Shown: piece by piece, positions 14,010 through 22,665 of the stretch | Layout of the letters: every line of letters starts with the position of its first letter | How positions within the stretch are numbered: the stretch's first letter is position 1 | DNA from: an uncultured Spirochaetales bacterium | GTDB taxonomy: Bacteria > Spirochaetota > Spirochaetia > Sphaerochaetales > Sphaerochaetaceae | DNA length: 26,357 bases | Assembly: GCA_934247875.1 (NCBI GenBank) | Contig: CAKQJZ010000021.1 | Location: 1 to 26,357 of the forward strand | Reading direction: 5' to 3' | Notes under the pieces: model-generated | Databases searched by the model: none | What the model was told of the DNA's origin: nothing | The model's input: the letters and a program-made list of their open reading frames with translations, nothing else | Program-made: the position numbers and the translations under genes

Positions 14010-16555
14010 TTCTTATAAGCTGTGTGCTCAAGTGGAAGCGAGTAGCGTCTAATTCCATCAAAGCGAGTATAAGCATTGGCGATTGCTGGAGCTGTTGCAA
14101 TAGTGCAGAGCTCTCCAACGCCTTTAGCGCCATAGCTTGTTGGAAGCTTTCCAGGGCCTGTTACAGTTATTACTTTCACACTCGGTGCATCTGTTGCTCT
14201 GATAAGTCCAAGAGTTCCGTATTTAGACTTCACATAGCCATTCTCGCTCTTGAAATTCTCAGTAAGCGCATAGCCCATGCCCATTATTACACCACCTTCA
14301 ATCTGGCCTTCAATAGCTTGTCTGTTGATTACTGTACCAGCATCGCATGCAGCTGTAATTAGCTTTACTTTGCCATTCTCATCAAGCTCAGCAACCTGAG
14401 CTGAGTATGAGTATGCCAAGTGGGAAATAGGGTTGCCTTTATCACTTGTGATAGGGTCTGTAGAGTAGCAGAACTCTGCATAGTACTCTGCACCTTCAAG
14501 CTGAGAGAGCGTAAACTCATCAAAGTCTGGTTTCAGCTTAAGCGCTGCTCTTCTTACAGCTTCTCCTGTAAACGCAGTCTGTCTTGATGCTGTAGATGTA
14601 CCAGAGTCTGGAGTTCGTGATGTATCTGGGTCTTCAACTACAAATAGCTCTGGATCTGCATTGAGAGTCTCAGATGCAATCTGAAGCGCAACAGTTGCAA
14701 TTCCTTGTCCCATGCATGCAGCGCTTGTTCTTATGTGTATCAAGCCATTTTCAATGCTTAGTGTGCAGCGACCTGTATCTGGGATTCCAACTCCGATGCC
14801 ACTGTTTTTCATAGCTAATGCTATGCCAGTGCGCTCTGAGTTGTAGTATGCAGCTTTAACTGCTATCAAACACTCATAGATACCTGTGTCTTGTGTTGCT
14901 ATCTGTCCATTAGGCAATACTTGCGTTGGTCTGATGACATTGAGTTCTCTGATTTTGAATTTGTCGATATTGAGCTCAGTAGCAAGCTCATCTATAGCAG
15001 ACTCAATAGCAAAGCATGACTGAGTAACGCCAAAGCCTCTGAATGCACCTGAAGGCACATTGTTTGTGTAATAAGCTTTGCCTATGATATCGAGATGCTT
15101 ATAGTTATATGGGCCAGATGCGTGAGTGCATGCTCTCTGAAGCACAGGGCCCCCAAGAGATGCGTATGCACCGCTGTCTGATAGTATCTCACCTTTGAGT
15201 GCGACTATTCTTCCATTCTTCATAGCGCCAAGTTCTATTCTGATTTTCATTGGATGGCGCTTTGGGTGGATGCATAGAGATTCTTGTCTAGTAAGCTTTA
15301 CTTTTACAGGGCGTCCTAGAATATAAGCTGCGAGTGCCGCATGATGCTGAACAGACATATCTTCTTTGCCGCCGAATCCTCCGCCAACTAATGCAGAATG
15401 AACTCTGACTTTATTCTTAGGAAGGTGAAGCATTCTTGCTATCTCTCTCTGGTCGTCATAAATTGACTGGCCGCCAGTGTAAGCAAAAATGCCGCCATTC
15501 TTATCAGGGAGAGCTATAGCGCATTCCATCTCCATGAATGCATGCTCACTGAATGGAGTAGTGTATTCGCCTTTGACTACAACATCGCATTCTTTAAGTG
15601 CCTTAGTTGCATCTCCGCGCAGAATATGCTCTTCAGATAAGAGGTTATCAAACTCATCATGGACGCGGATATCACCTTTTATAGAGTCTTCAACTGAGTA
15701 GACGCCAGGTAGCTCTTCATATTCAACATGTATCTTGTTCTTAAGCTCTTCTAGTGCGTTTTTATCATAAGAGACAACAAGGCATAGCGCATCGCCAATA
15801 TAGTGGCTAGTCATGCCTTCGCCAATCAGTACATCCCAATCAAAGCGCAGATGCCCGATTTTATTCTGAGGTACTTGCTCTCTTTTGATTACAGCTACGC
15901 AGCGCTCATCTTTTTCACATTCAGCTGAATCTATTTTGATGATTCTTGCACGTGGGCATGGAGTGCGTAGTGCAGATGCATATACCATGCCTTCTACTGT
16001 GATATCATCGGCATATTTGCCTTCTCCTAGAGCTTTCTCAACTGCATCTATTCGTCTGAATTTTGTAGAAATCCTTCCGCTTTCCATCTCTGGCTTGATC
16101 TCTACGTTCTCTCTGAAATAACGAGCAGCTAAGAGTATTGCATCTTCAATCTTTATATATCCAGTGCATCTGCATATATTGCCTCTGATAGCTTTCTTTA
16201 CATCTTCTCTGCTAGGATCCGGATTAAGAGCGAGCAGTGCTTTAGCAGCCATTATCATTCCTGGAATGCAATAGCCGCATTGAACAGCACCGCTTTCAGC
16301 AAAAGAGTAGGAATAGATATCCTTCTCTCTTTTAGTTAAACCTTCGATAGTTACTACTTCAGCACCTTCAAGCTTTGAAAGCATTGGTACACATGCTTTA
16401 GTTAGTTTTCCATTTACGATTACAGAGCAAGCTCCGCAAGCTCCTTCGCTGCATCCATCTTTAGTGCCAGTTAAGTGAAGTGTATCTCTCAAATAAGCTA
16501 ATAACTTCTCGTCTTTATCGGGATGCATTTCGACACCATTGACTGTCAATGTCAT
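14006..16555 (-). CDS. Fused [2Fe-2S]-molybdopterin hydroxylase, xanthine dehydrogenase family (XdhD / Se-dependent XDH type)
   Basis: The 849-residue protein fuses two subunits that are often separate. Residues 1-150 are the double [2Fe-2S] domain with C35, C40, C43, C55 (plant-type cluster) and C93, C96, C128, C130. Residues 165-849 are the molybdopterin domain with GGGFGGKED, a SGAFRGFGVTQ segment, GMGQGIATVALQ and catalytic Glu in GVGEL near the end. No FAD-binding subunit is encoded here or nearby. The layout and length match the family annotated as selenium-dependent xanthine dehydrogenase (TIGR03311) and E. coli XdhD. The selenium cofactor would be inserted post-translationally, so sequence alone cannot prove it. 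Substrate could be xanthine, hypoxanthine or another N-heterocycle. GGAG precedes the ATG by seven bases. Confidence 0.87.
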   Translation of the reverse strand: MTLTVNGVEMHPDKDEKLLAYLRDTLHLTGTKDGCSEGACGACSVIVNGKLTKACVPMLSKLEGAEVVTIEGLTKREKDIYSYSFAESGAVQCGYCIPGMIMAAKALLALNPDPSREDVKKAIRGNICRCTGYIKIEDAILLAARYFRENVEIKPEMESGRISTKFRRIDAVEKALGEGKYADDITVEGMVYASALRTPCPRARIIKIDSAECEKDERCVAVIKREQVPQNKIGHLRFDWDVLIGEGMTSHYIGDALCLVVSYDKNALEELKNKIHVEYEELPGVYSVEDSIKGDIRVHDEFDNLLSEEHILRGDATKALKECDVVVKGEYTTPFSEHAFMEMECAIALPDKNGGIFAYTGGQSIYDDQREIARMLHLPKNKVRVHSALVGGGFGGKEDMSVQHHAALAAYILGRPVKVKLTRQESLCIHPKRHPMKIRIELGAMKNGRIVALKGEILSDSGAYASLGGPVLQRACTHASGPYNYKHLDIIGKAYYTNNVPSGAFRGFGVTQSCFAIESAIDELATELNIDKFKIRELNVIRPTQVLPNGQIATQDTGIYECLIAVKAAYYNSERTGIALAMKNSGIGVGIPDTGRCTLSIENGLIHIRTSAACMGQGIATVALQIASETLNADPELFVVEDPDTSRTPDSGTSTASRQTAFTGEAVRRAALKLKPDFDEFTLSQLEGAEYYAEFCYSTDPITSDKGNPISHLAYSYSAQVAELDENGKVKLITAACDAGTVINRQAIEGQIEGGVIMGMGYALTENFKSENGYVKSKYGTLGLIRATDAPSVKVITVTGPGKLPTSYGAKGVGELCTIATAPAIANAYTRFDGIRRYSLPLEHTAYKK

Positions 16556-16675
16556 AATAAGCTCCAGTTGATAATGATATAGTCGAGGATCTTAGCTTCT
16601 GTTGTGTCTTTAACAGCGGTCTGTTTTCCTTCTGTTATTTTAACTTATATTTGTCGCTTTAGGAAATGAAAAAAA

Positions 16676-17161
16676 TCAGAACCTGACAATAAGTTCCTTT
16701 CTCTCTGTTACTAAAGGCTCAAATGAAACACCAGCAGCTTTAAGCATACGCTTGCTTGCTTTAGTTGCATCTGTATCTGCATATTTATCAGATAGATATA
16801 TGATTTTCTTTATTCCTGCCTGGATTACAGCTTTTGCGCATTCATTGCATGGAAATAGTGCAACATAGAGCGTAGCGCCATGAAGCATCGTGCTGTTGTT
16901 TGCGTTGAGAATCGCATTGAGCTCTGCGTGGCATACAAATGGATATTTAGTATCTATCCAATTTCCTTCTCTATCCCAAGGCAGATCATCATCTGAGCAT
17001 CCTGTTGGAAATCCATTGTAGCCAACGCCAATGATCTTCTTATCGCTTGATACTATGCATGCGCCGACTTGTGTGTTTGGGTCCTTGCTGCGCATTGAAG
17101 AGAGCACTGCGACTCCCATGAAGTATTCATCCCAAGAAATATGATCTTCTCTCTTACCCAT
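16676..17161 (-). CDS. dCMP/deoxycytidylate deaminase family protein (ComEB-like)
   Basis: The 161-residue zinc enzyme would deaminate dCMP to dUMP, the precursor of dTMP. The cytidine/deoxycytidylate deaminase motif is complete: H78-A79-E80 in CHAELNAIL and C105-x2-C108 in FPCNEC, with the substrate-contacting GYNGFP at 47-52 and a long insert (about 54-75) typical of dCMP deaminases. GGAGG sits six bases before the ATG, and the first eight bases overlap the end of the alpha/beta hydrolase gene. It is the last gene of the regulator-kinase-hydrolase-deaminase string. About 120 non-coding bases separate it from the molybdoenzyme gene, which probably has its own start. Confidence 0.9.
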   Translation of the reverse strand: MGKREDHISWDEYFMGVAVLSSMRSKDPNTQVGACIVSSDKKIIGVGYNGFPTGCSDDDLPWDREGNWIDTKYPFVCHAELNAILNANNSTMLHGATLYVALFPCNECAKAVIQAGIKKIIYLSDKYADTDATKASKRMLKAAGVSFEPLVTERKELIVRF

Positions 17162-18077
17162 TGTTTTCCTCCAAGAATGTGTAGATTTTATCCATCAGCT
17201 CCTCTTGACATGAGTGGTATGAGAGGAGTGCATGGTGAGTATGAATGTATTTGTCATCCATCTTCTGCTGTATGAATATGGATTTAGTATGAGTTTCTCT
17301 CCCTATTATTCCCTGATTCTTAAAAGGGACAGTTCTGTCACCTTCATCATGAAATGAGATCATAGGTACATTTATGCGTCCAAGCTCGCGTCTTATAATC
17401 TTCAAGTTCCAGCTTAGCGATAGAGTAGGTGTAGAGAAGAATCCATGGTAGCCAGTCCATGTCTCATCTCCATCATTATGGTCTTTGAGCTCTGTGCCTA
17501 TATATGCTTTGTAAGAAGCCCAAAATGGTCTGATGATTCTTACAAAGTAGACGCCTTTATTAGTGACAATCCCATCTCTGAAGAAAGAATTGAGAGTAAC
17601 TGGAGCAGCAACTACAGCTATAGCGTTAGGCTTTAGGCCATCTTCTGAATGAACTTCAGCAAGCTTCAGTGTCATTGCGCCGCCCATGCTTACTCCGATT
17701 ACATCGAGAGTATCATACTGTGTTCTGAGTTTTTTGTAGTAGTTGTCTATGAATAGAAACCATGATGAGAAGTTGGTTCTTTCAAACTCTTTGATATCTG
17801 CGCCGAATGTCGGAATCAGCGGGGCATAGACATCATAGCCTTTATCTCTCATGTATTTCGTTGCATAGTCATACATATATGGAGTTGATGGAAATCCATG
17901 GATGAAAAGCACTGCTTTCTTATTGTCATTCTTATAGACAACAGATTTGCAACGAGGTGAAAAGCACTTTGATTCATCGCTTTCAAGCACTACAGTCTTC
18001 TCTTTATAAAATGGCAGATATATAGACCAGAGAAGCAGCAAAGTAATGAATAGAGCTATGATTATTATGGCTAACAT
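17154..18077 (-). CDS. Membrane-anchored alpha/beta hydrolase (carboxylesterase-like)
   Basis: The 307-residue protein has an N-terminal membrane helix (about 2-20), a short linker with C38 and C43, and an alpha/beta hydrolase fold. Nucleophile S130 lies in GVSMGG, the oxyanion segment is HGFPST (60-65), the acid is probably D247 in HDEGDRTVP, and the catalytic His is one of H279, H281 or H282 in YIHTHHALLSYH. It resembles Est30-type carboxylesterases/monoglyceride lipases; the substrate is unknown. No Shine-Dalgarno precedes the ATG, which is 24 bases after the kinase stop, with a T-run between. It overlaps the deaminase gene by eight bases, so at least those two are coupled. Confidence 0.85.
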   Translation of the reverse strand: MLAIIIIALFITLLLLWSIYLPFYKEKTVVLESDESKCFSPRCKSVVYKNDNKKAVLFIHGFPSTPYMYDYATKYMRDKGYDVYAPLIPTFGADIKEFERTNFSSWFLFIDNYYKKLRTQYDTLDVIGVSMGGAMTLKLAEVHSEDGLKPNAIAVVAAPVTLNSFFRDGIVTNKGVYFVRIIRPFWASYKAYIGTELKDHNDGDETWTGYHGFFSTPTLSLSWNLKIIRRELGRINVPMISFHDEGDRTVPFKNQGIIGRETHTKSIFIQQKMDDKYIHTHHALLSYHSCQEELMDKIYTFLEENNG

Positions 18078-18101
18078 AAATAGATTGTAACAGAAAAAAA
18101 C

Positions 18102-19781
18102 CTAATGTTCTCCATCTTCTGTATATTTTGGGAATGTGATTATGAATTTGGTTCCTTTGTTCTCTGCTGACTCAAATGAAATCTCTCCGCCATTCTTGAT
18201 TACAGAGTGCTTTACAATCGCAAGTCCCAGTCCTGTGCCGCCAACATCCTTGCTTCTTGATTTGTCGACTCTGAAGAAACGCTCGAAAACTCTCTCATGG
18301 CACTCTTCTGGAATGCCAATACCCTGGTCTTGGACTGAGATGATGACTTTATCATCAGAGGAAGAGATAGCAATATCGACTTTGCCGCCTGTGAATGAAT
18401 ATTTGATAGCATTATCTACAAGGTTGTAAAGCGCACCATAGAGCATCGACTCACTGCAATATACAGAGTCTGAGTTGTCGCCGCTGAGTGTCAGTGTGAT
18501 ATTGTTCTCATCTGCAAGCGTTACTAAGCTCTCTTTTACAGCAGATGCGATAGTGTATGGGTTTACTACGCTTTTCTTGATCTCATCCTTGCCTTCTTCT
18601 ATCTTTGAAAGCTTCATGATGTCTTCAACTAAGCTCTTCATCCTCTGGCTCTCGTTGTAGATCTGATTGATGAATCTGGCTTTATCTTCTTCTTTGACTA
18701 TTCCAGACTTCATAAGCTCTGCGCTTCCAAGAATTATATGAAGCGGGGTCTTCAGCTCATGTGATACATTGGCTGTGAACTCACGGCGCCTTGCCTCTTC
18801 ATTCAGAGTCGATGTTATATCATAGATAAGTGCTGATACGCCAGTTTTGACGCCATTTTCAGTAATGGCTGTTATCTCAACGTTGTAAGTTTTCTTCTTT
18901 CTTTGATAAATGCACTTCTGGCCTTTCTTTTCGCTAGTTCTTTCTATCGCATTCACAATACTCTCAGGAAGCACCTCTTTATAAGGTTTTCCGCTTACAT
19001 CACTACTTAATGAAAGAATCTTGAGTGCAGCTCTGTTGATATATAGAACTCTTCCTAATGGTCCTACTAAGAAAAGACCTTCTCTGAGAGATTCAGATAC
19101 GACATTGAACTCTCTCTGTCCTTGCCTAAGCTCTTCTTCTTGTTCTCTTAAGTCTCTCTTCTGTTCCTGTATCTTGTTAAGCAGTGGACTTATTTCCTTA
19201 TATTCATTAGGAACATCAGGATTTTCCAGATCAAGATTATTCAGAGGTCTGACAATGTATGTTGTCAGCGCTTTAGCAAGAATAGCTGCGAGAATCAGAG
19301 ATAAGAATAGAATCAGAAGAATCTGGCCATGCATCTCTGCAATTGTATCGCCAAATGTCTTCATTGTAGTTGAAGCAACTATGACTGTATCATCTGGCAG
19401 ACAGCGCCCAGCAAGCAGCAGTTCTCCAAATAAGAATGTCGTGCGTGTGCTTACTATCTTGTCCTCTTCAAATACATCAATCAAGAAGCGAGAGAGAGTC
19501 TTCTGGTCTGTTATCAGATACCAGAGGTCCTCTAAGTCATCTGATAGAATCTTTCCGCTAGGTGATATTATCGTGATTCTATAGCTGGTCGTTGAGAAGC
19601 CTTCAGTGAATTTCTCACCGCCGACTATGTAGCCATTAGCTACAATATCTACAACTTCTCTTAAAAGCTCTTCCTGCCTTCCTGTAAGAATATTCGCAGT
19701 TGCTGATACAGTAAGCATTATTGATACTATCATTATCAGTATCATCGATGCTAAGAGAGAAAGGAGCAGTCTCCTTGTCAT
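18102..19781 (-). CDS. PhoR-like sensor histidine kinase
   Basis: The 559-residue protein has TM1 (about 5-28), an extracytoplasmic domain of about 120 residues, TM2 (about 153-175), a short linker with coiled-coil character (about 200-225, Q/E/R rich), a PAS domain (about 225-325), HisKA with phosphoacceptor H341 in FTANVSHELKTPL, and HATPase_c with NLVDNAIKYS (N box), DQGIGIP (G1), ERFFRVDKSRS (F box) and GGTGLGLAIVKH (G2). This order is that of PhoR-type kinases. Its ATG overlaps the stop of the regulator gene by four bases. No phosphate uptake genes are nearby, so sensing of phosphate is not supported; the signal is unknown. Confidence 0.9.
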   Translation of the reverse strand: MTRRLLLSLLASMILIMIVSIMLTVSATANILTGRQEELLREVVDIVANGYIVGGEKFTEGFSTTSYRITIISPSGKILSDDLEDLWYLITDQKTLSRFLIDVFEEDKIVSTRTTFLFGELLLAGRCLPDDTVIVASTTMKTFGDTIAEMHGQILLILFLSLILAAILAKALTTYIVRPLNNLDLENPDVPNEYKEISPLLNKIQEQKRDLREQEEELRQGQREFNVVSESLREGLFLVGPLGRVLYINRAALKILSLSSDVSGKPYKEVLPESIVNAIERTSEKKGQKCIYQRKKKTYNVEITAITENGVKTGVSALIYDITSTLNEEARRREFTANVSHELKTPLHIILGSAELMKSGIVKEEDKARFINQIYNESQRMKSLVEDIMKLSKIEEGKDEIKKSVVNPYTIASAVKESLVTLADENNITLTLSGDNSDSVYCSESMLYGALYNLVDNAIKYSFTGGKVDIAISSSDDKVIISVQDQGIGIPEECHERVFERFFRVDKSRSKDVGGTGLGLAIVKHSVIKNGGEISFESAENKGTKFIITFPKYTEDGEH

Positions 19782-20461
19782 TTTGTGTTGCCTTCAACTA
19801 AACGGTAGCCAACGCCTCTGACTGTCTGGATAGAGTTAGCGCACTTGCCGAGCTTCATCCTCAGCGTGCCTATATGCACATCAACAGTTCTGGTCTCTTC
19901 GATTCTCTCGAATCCCCAGATCTGCTTCAGAAGCTCCTCTCTTGAGAAGAGCTCATTAGGGTTTGCAAGCATCAAGCGCAAAAGCTCATACTCTTTTGCT
20001 GTGAGCTTTATAGGCTCACCATCTACCTGAACTCTATGAGCTTTGTCATCGAGTGTAATAGAGCCAAGTGTGAATATCTCTTTCTTCTCTTCCCGTGGAA
20101 GACAGCGCCTAAGTACTGCTTTAACACGTGATACCATCTCCATCATTCCAAATGGCTTAGATAGATAATCATCTGCGCCGTTATCAAGTCCTATTACTTT
20201 GTCATATTCGCTGTCTCTTGCTGTTGCTATGATAATAGGAATATCAGCAGTATCTTCGTTGGCCTTAAGCTTATTTAATATAGATATCCCATCTTCACCA
20301 GGAAGATTGAGATCCAAAAGTATCAATTCTGGTTTTTCACTCTCAAGCAGAGGCCATAGCTCATTGCCATCTTTAACGCCTTTAGCTTCAAAGCCTGAAG
20401 CCGTTAGAGTATATACCATCATCCCCTGGATAGATTCCTCATCTTCAACGCAATAAATCAT
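19778..20461 (-). CDS. PhoB/OmpR-family response regulator
   Basis: The 227-residue protein has a receiver domain (1-115) with phosphoacceptor D50 in LILLDLNLPG, acidic E6/D7, T80 in IIIATAR and K102 in YLSKPFG. A C-terminal winged-helix trans_reg_C domain follows (about 130-225; EYELLRLMLANPNELFSREELL, recognition helix near RTVDVHIGTLRMKLG, then VRGVGYRL). It binds DNA as a head-to-tail dimer on direct repeats about 11 bp apart. GAGGAG precedes the ATG. The gene is divergent from the export operon starting at 20722; the 260-base gap holds TGTAAA-type repeats that suit this regulator (inference). Confidence 0.92.
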   Translation of the reverse strand: MIYCVEDEESIQGMMVYTLTASGFEAKGVKDGNELWPLLESEKPELILLDLNLPGEDGISILNKLKANEDTADIPIIIATARDSEYDKVIGLDNGADDYLSKPFGMMEMVSRVKAVLRRCLPREEKKEIFTLGSITLDDKAHRVQVDGEPIKLTAKEYELLRLMLANPNELFSREELLKQIWGFERIEETRTVDVHIGTLRMKLGKCANSIQTVRGVGYRLVEGNTK

Positions 20462-20482
20462 ACGCTACTCCTCTCATCACCT

Positions 20483-20491
20483 ATTATAACA
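20483..20491 (-). promoter_or_regulatory. Extended -10 promoter of the response-regulator operon
   Basis: On the minus strand TGT-TATAAT (20491-20483) is a perfect extended -10 element, 22 bases before the ATG of the PhoB-like gene. No good -35 was found at 17 bases, which fits activator-dependent or extended -10 initiation. Confidence 0.55.
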
Positions 20492-20531
20492 TATGATTAC
20501 TTTCTAAAAACAGTACAAAAACTCTTTCATT

Positions 20532-20654
20532 TGTAAAACAAAGTTTCATTAATTTTACAAAAATACAGTCGGAATAATTATAAAATTTTCGAAATTGAAG
20601 CGAAATTAAAGAAAATATGTAAAATTCATGAAGAAATGTAAAGAAAACGTAAAG
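20532..20654. promoter_or_regulatory. Cluster of TGTAAA-type repeats between the divergent operons
   Basis: TGTAAAA/G or CGTAAAG occurs at 20532-20538, 20553-20559 (inverted, TTTTACA), 20618-20624, 20637-20643 and 20648-20654. The last two are exactly 11 bp apart, the period of PhoB/OmpR-type boxes, and lie about 28 bases upstream of a likely -10 (TATAGC, 20682-20687) for the plus-strand operon. The background is AT-rich, so some copies may be chance. Confidence 0.4.
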
Positions 20655-20721
20655 TTTTGCTTGCAAGAATTAAAAAGTGGCTATAGCATAAAGGACAGGA
20701 AAACAAAATAAAGGAGAAAAT

Positions 20722-21333
20722 ATGCGTAAATCGTTTATTGCAGTAATGATTGCAGTTCTACTGTTTACAGTTTTAATCCCATCACAGCTATTCGCTAAGG
20801 TTAGCGGCGCTGAATTAAAGAGCTATGATTGCCCATTCTTAATCACATCTGGTGGTCAGGGCGCAGGTTCTAAGATGCTTAGACTTCTCATTAACCAGTC
20901 AAAGCAGTTCAAACTCGGCACAGACTTCACACTTGAAGATGAAACACCAGCTCGCTGGGACTTGATTGACAGCGGCAAGTATAAGGCTCTCGTAGTTGTA
21001 ATGAGCGTTACAGAGAAGGGTCTTGGTGCTTCAGGTATCACAATTGAAGACGAGATCAACTACCTCAAGGAAGTTGTAAAGAAGGCACAGGCTCAGAATA
21101 TGCCTATCATCGCTGTATCAATGGAAAGAGATGCAAGAAGCAAGATCAGCACAAACGGTAACGAGAGAGTAATCGATACTATTTGTCCTAATGCAGACTG
21201 GATCATCACAATCGCAGCAAACAACAAAGACAACAGATTCACAGATCTTGGCAACAAGTACAACATCCCTGTAACAACTATCGATGCTCCACTCGATCTT
21301 GTTAAGGTTCTACCTACAATTTTTGTAAAGTAA
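20722..21333 (+). CDS. Secreted DUF6305-like protein, first gene of export operon
   Basis: The 203-residue protein has a signal peptide (MRKS, hydrophobic core, likely cleavage after SQLFA at 25). The mature part, about 178 residues, alternates hydrophobic strands and helices (LITSGGQGAGSKMLRLL near 40, ALVVVMSVTEKGLGASG near 93-110, MPIIAVSM near 130), suggesting a compact alpha/beta fold. It looks like the family I recall as DUF6305, found beside DctM-type permeases. The recurring GGQGAG and KGLGASG loops could bind an anionic ligand. It could act as a small periplasmic ligand-binding or gating partner of the permease encoded nine bases downstream (inference); it does not resemble DctP or TctC binding proteins. 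GGAG sits six bases before the ATG. Confidence 0.75.
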   Translation: MRKSFIAVMIAVLLFTVLIPSQLFAKVSGAELKSYDCPFLITSGGQGAGSKMLRLLINQSKQFKLGTDFTLEDETPARWDLIDSGKYKALVVVMSVTEKGLGASGITIEDEINYLKEVVKKAQAQNMPIIAVSMERDARSKISTNGNERVIDTICPNADWIITIAANNKDNRFTDLGNKYNIPVTTIDAPLDLVKVLPTIFVK

Positions 21334-21342
21334 TAGGAGTAG

Positions 21343-22653
21343 TTGATGTCTGTAACAGCTTTGACATTTATTCTGCTTATCATAATGATTGCATCATTTG
21401 TATTAAGCAGCATTAAACTGAAGTCCCCTGATATTTCCATGGTTATAGCAGCTATAGTTATTGCTATTATTGGAATTTTCATGTTCCCAGATGTTGGAAA
21501 CCCAACTAGATACCTAGTTGAGGGACTCTTCGTAAACTTGGATTTAGCAATGCTATTCATTGCTGCATCTATATTTGTAAATATCTACTCATACTCTGGT
21601 GCTCTTGCAAATATCACAAGAGGTATAGTAGAGAAGATCAACAACAAGTGGCTTCTGATTACAATCATGGGCGTACTCATGATTATCCCAGGTGCTTTAA
21701 CAGGCGCTGGATCAGTATCTATCTTCGTTCTTGGTAAGCTTGTTGATACAGTACTTGATGCTCAGGGAATCAATAAGAGAAAGAGAACTGTCTTCATCTT
21801 CTTCTTTGCAATTCTCGCAGCAGCAGCTCCTCCGATCAACCTTTGGACAATGCTTATGACAGCTCAGGCTAACATGCCATATGTTGGCTTCACATGGCTG
21901 CTTCTTGTTCCAATCTGCATTGCTGGTGCTATCTGTATCATCTATGTAGGCTGGGGTAGTAAGCCTGCTCCAAAAGAGGAAACACTTAAGAGACTTCCTG
22001 AGAGAGTTGAAGGTCAGTCATGGTGGAGAATGCTCCTTCCAATCGCAACAATTATCTTACTCTTTGTTCTTTCACTTGTCACACCTTGGAACATCCCAGT
22101 AATCGGTCTCCCTTTGATGTTCGTAATTGCTGCTATCGTAGCACTTCTATGTAACCCAAAGAAGACAACTGTCAAAGATTATCTGTCAATCCTCGATGGA
22201 ACAATGGAGCAGGTATTCCCACTAGTTGCGAACGTACTTTCAATTGGAGTACTTCAGAGTGCAATGGCTGCTACAGGCGTTAGAGGTCTTATTGGATCCA
22301 CTTGTGTTGGTCTTCCACTTGTGCTTATCTACTGTCTCATTCTTGTCATCGGTCCTATCTGTCAGGGCTGCTTCAACTACGGATGTTCAGTTGTACTCGG
22401 CGGACCACTTATCTTCATGTTCAACACACTTGGCATGGACGTAACAGTAATCTGCGCAGCACTTTCTCTGATCTTCCCAATCGGCGACTGTCTGCCACCT
22501 TCACGTATCGTTGGAAGACTTGCCTGCGAGGAAACTGGCTATACAGATTCTTACATGGCTTTCTTGAAGACAGCATTAGTACCTATTCTTGCAATCGGTC
22601 TTATCGCTGTATTGATGATCGTTAAACCTATTTGGTTCACATTCTTATACTAG
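21343..22653 (+). CDS. DctM-like / ion-transporter-superfamily permease
   Basis: The 436-residue integral membrane protein has about 11-12 helices. It shows the two-fold internal layout of the IT superfamily (TRAP large subunits, CitM, GntP-type carriers): re-entrant-loop-like segments IPGALTGAGSVSIFVLG in the first half and FPIGDCLPPSRIVGR in the second. Such carriers move carboxylates or amino-acid-like anions with Na+ or H+. No classical DctP binding protein or DctQ subunit is encoded. Instead the gene sits between a small secreted protein and a 57-residue two-helix membrane protein. AGGAG lies five bases before the ATG. The following gene's Shine-Dalgarno (GGAGG) overlaps its stop codon. 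Confidence 0.82.
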   Translation: MMSVTALTFILLIIMIASFVLSSIKLKSPDISMVIAAIVIAIIGIFMFPDVGNPTRYLVEGLFVNLDLAMLFIAASIFVNIYSYSGALANITRGIVEKINNKWLLITIMGVLMIIPGALTGAGSVSIFVLGKLVDTVLDAQGINKRKRTVFIFFFAILAAAAPPINLWTMLMTAQANMPYVGFTWLLLVPICIAGAICIIYVGWGSKPAPKEETLKRLPERVEGQSWWRMLLPIATIILLFVLSLVTPWNIPVIGLPLMFVIAAIVALLCNPKKTTVKDYLSILDGTMEQVFPLVANVLSIGVLQSAMAATGVRGLIGSTCVGLPLVLIYCLILVIGPICQGCFNYGCSVVLGGPLIFMFNTLGMDVTVICAALSLIFPIGDCLPPSRIVGRLACEETGYTDSYMAFLKTALVPILAIGLIAVLMIVKPIWFTFLY

Positions 22654-22665
22654 GAGGCCTCTATT

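Noticed and set aside
18078..18101. T-run between the kinase and hydrolase genes as a terminator
   Set aside because: There is a run of T on the minus strand but no stem before it, so it is not called as a terminator.
19021..19584. 187-codon plus-strand ORF opposite the PhoR-like kinase
   Set aside because: Long but lies entirely within a kinase gene with all domains intact; its product is Ser/Arg/Leu rich with no recognisable motif.
20462..20721. Phosphate (pho) regulon assignment for the PhoB/PhoR-like pair
   Set aside because: Domain order alone is shared by many OmpR-family pairs, and no pst, phoU or phosphatase gene is in the window.
21093..21560. 155-codon minus-strand ORF spanning the DUF6305-like and permease genes
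   Set aside because: Antisense to two operon genes with good ribosome sites; no plausible start signal.
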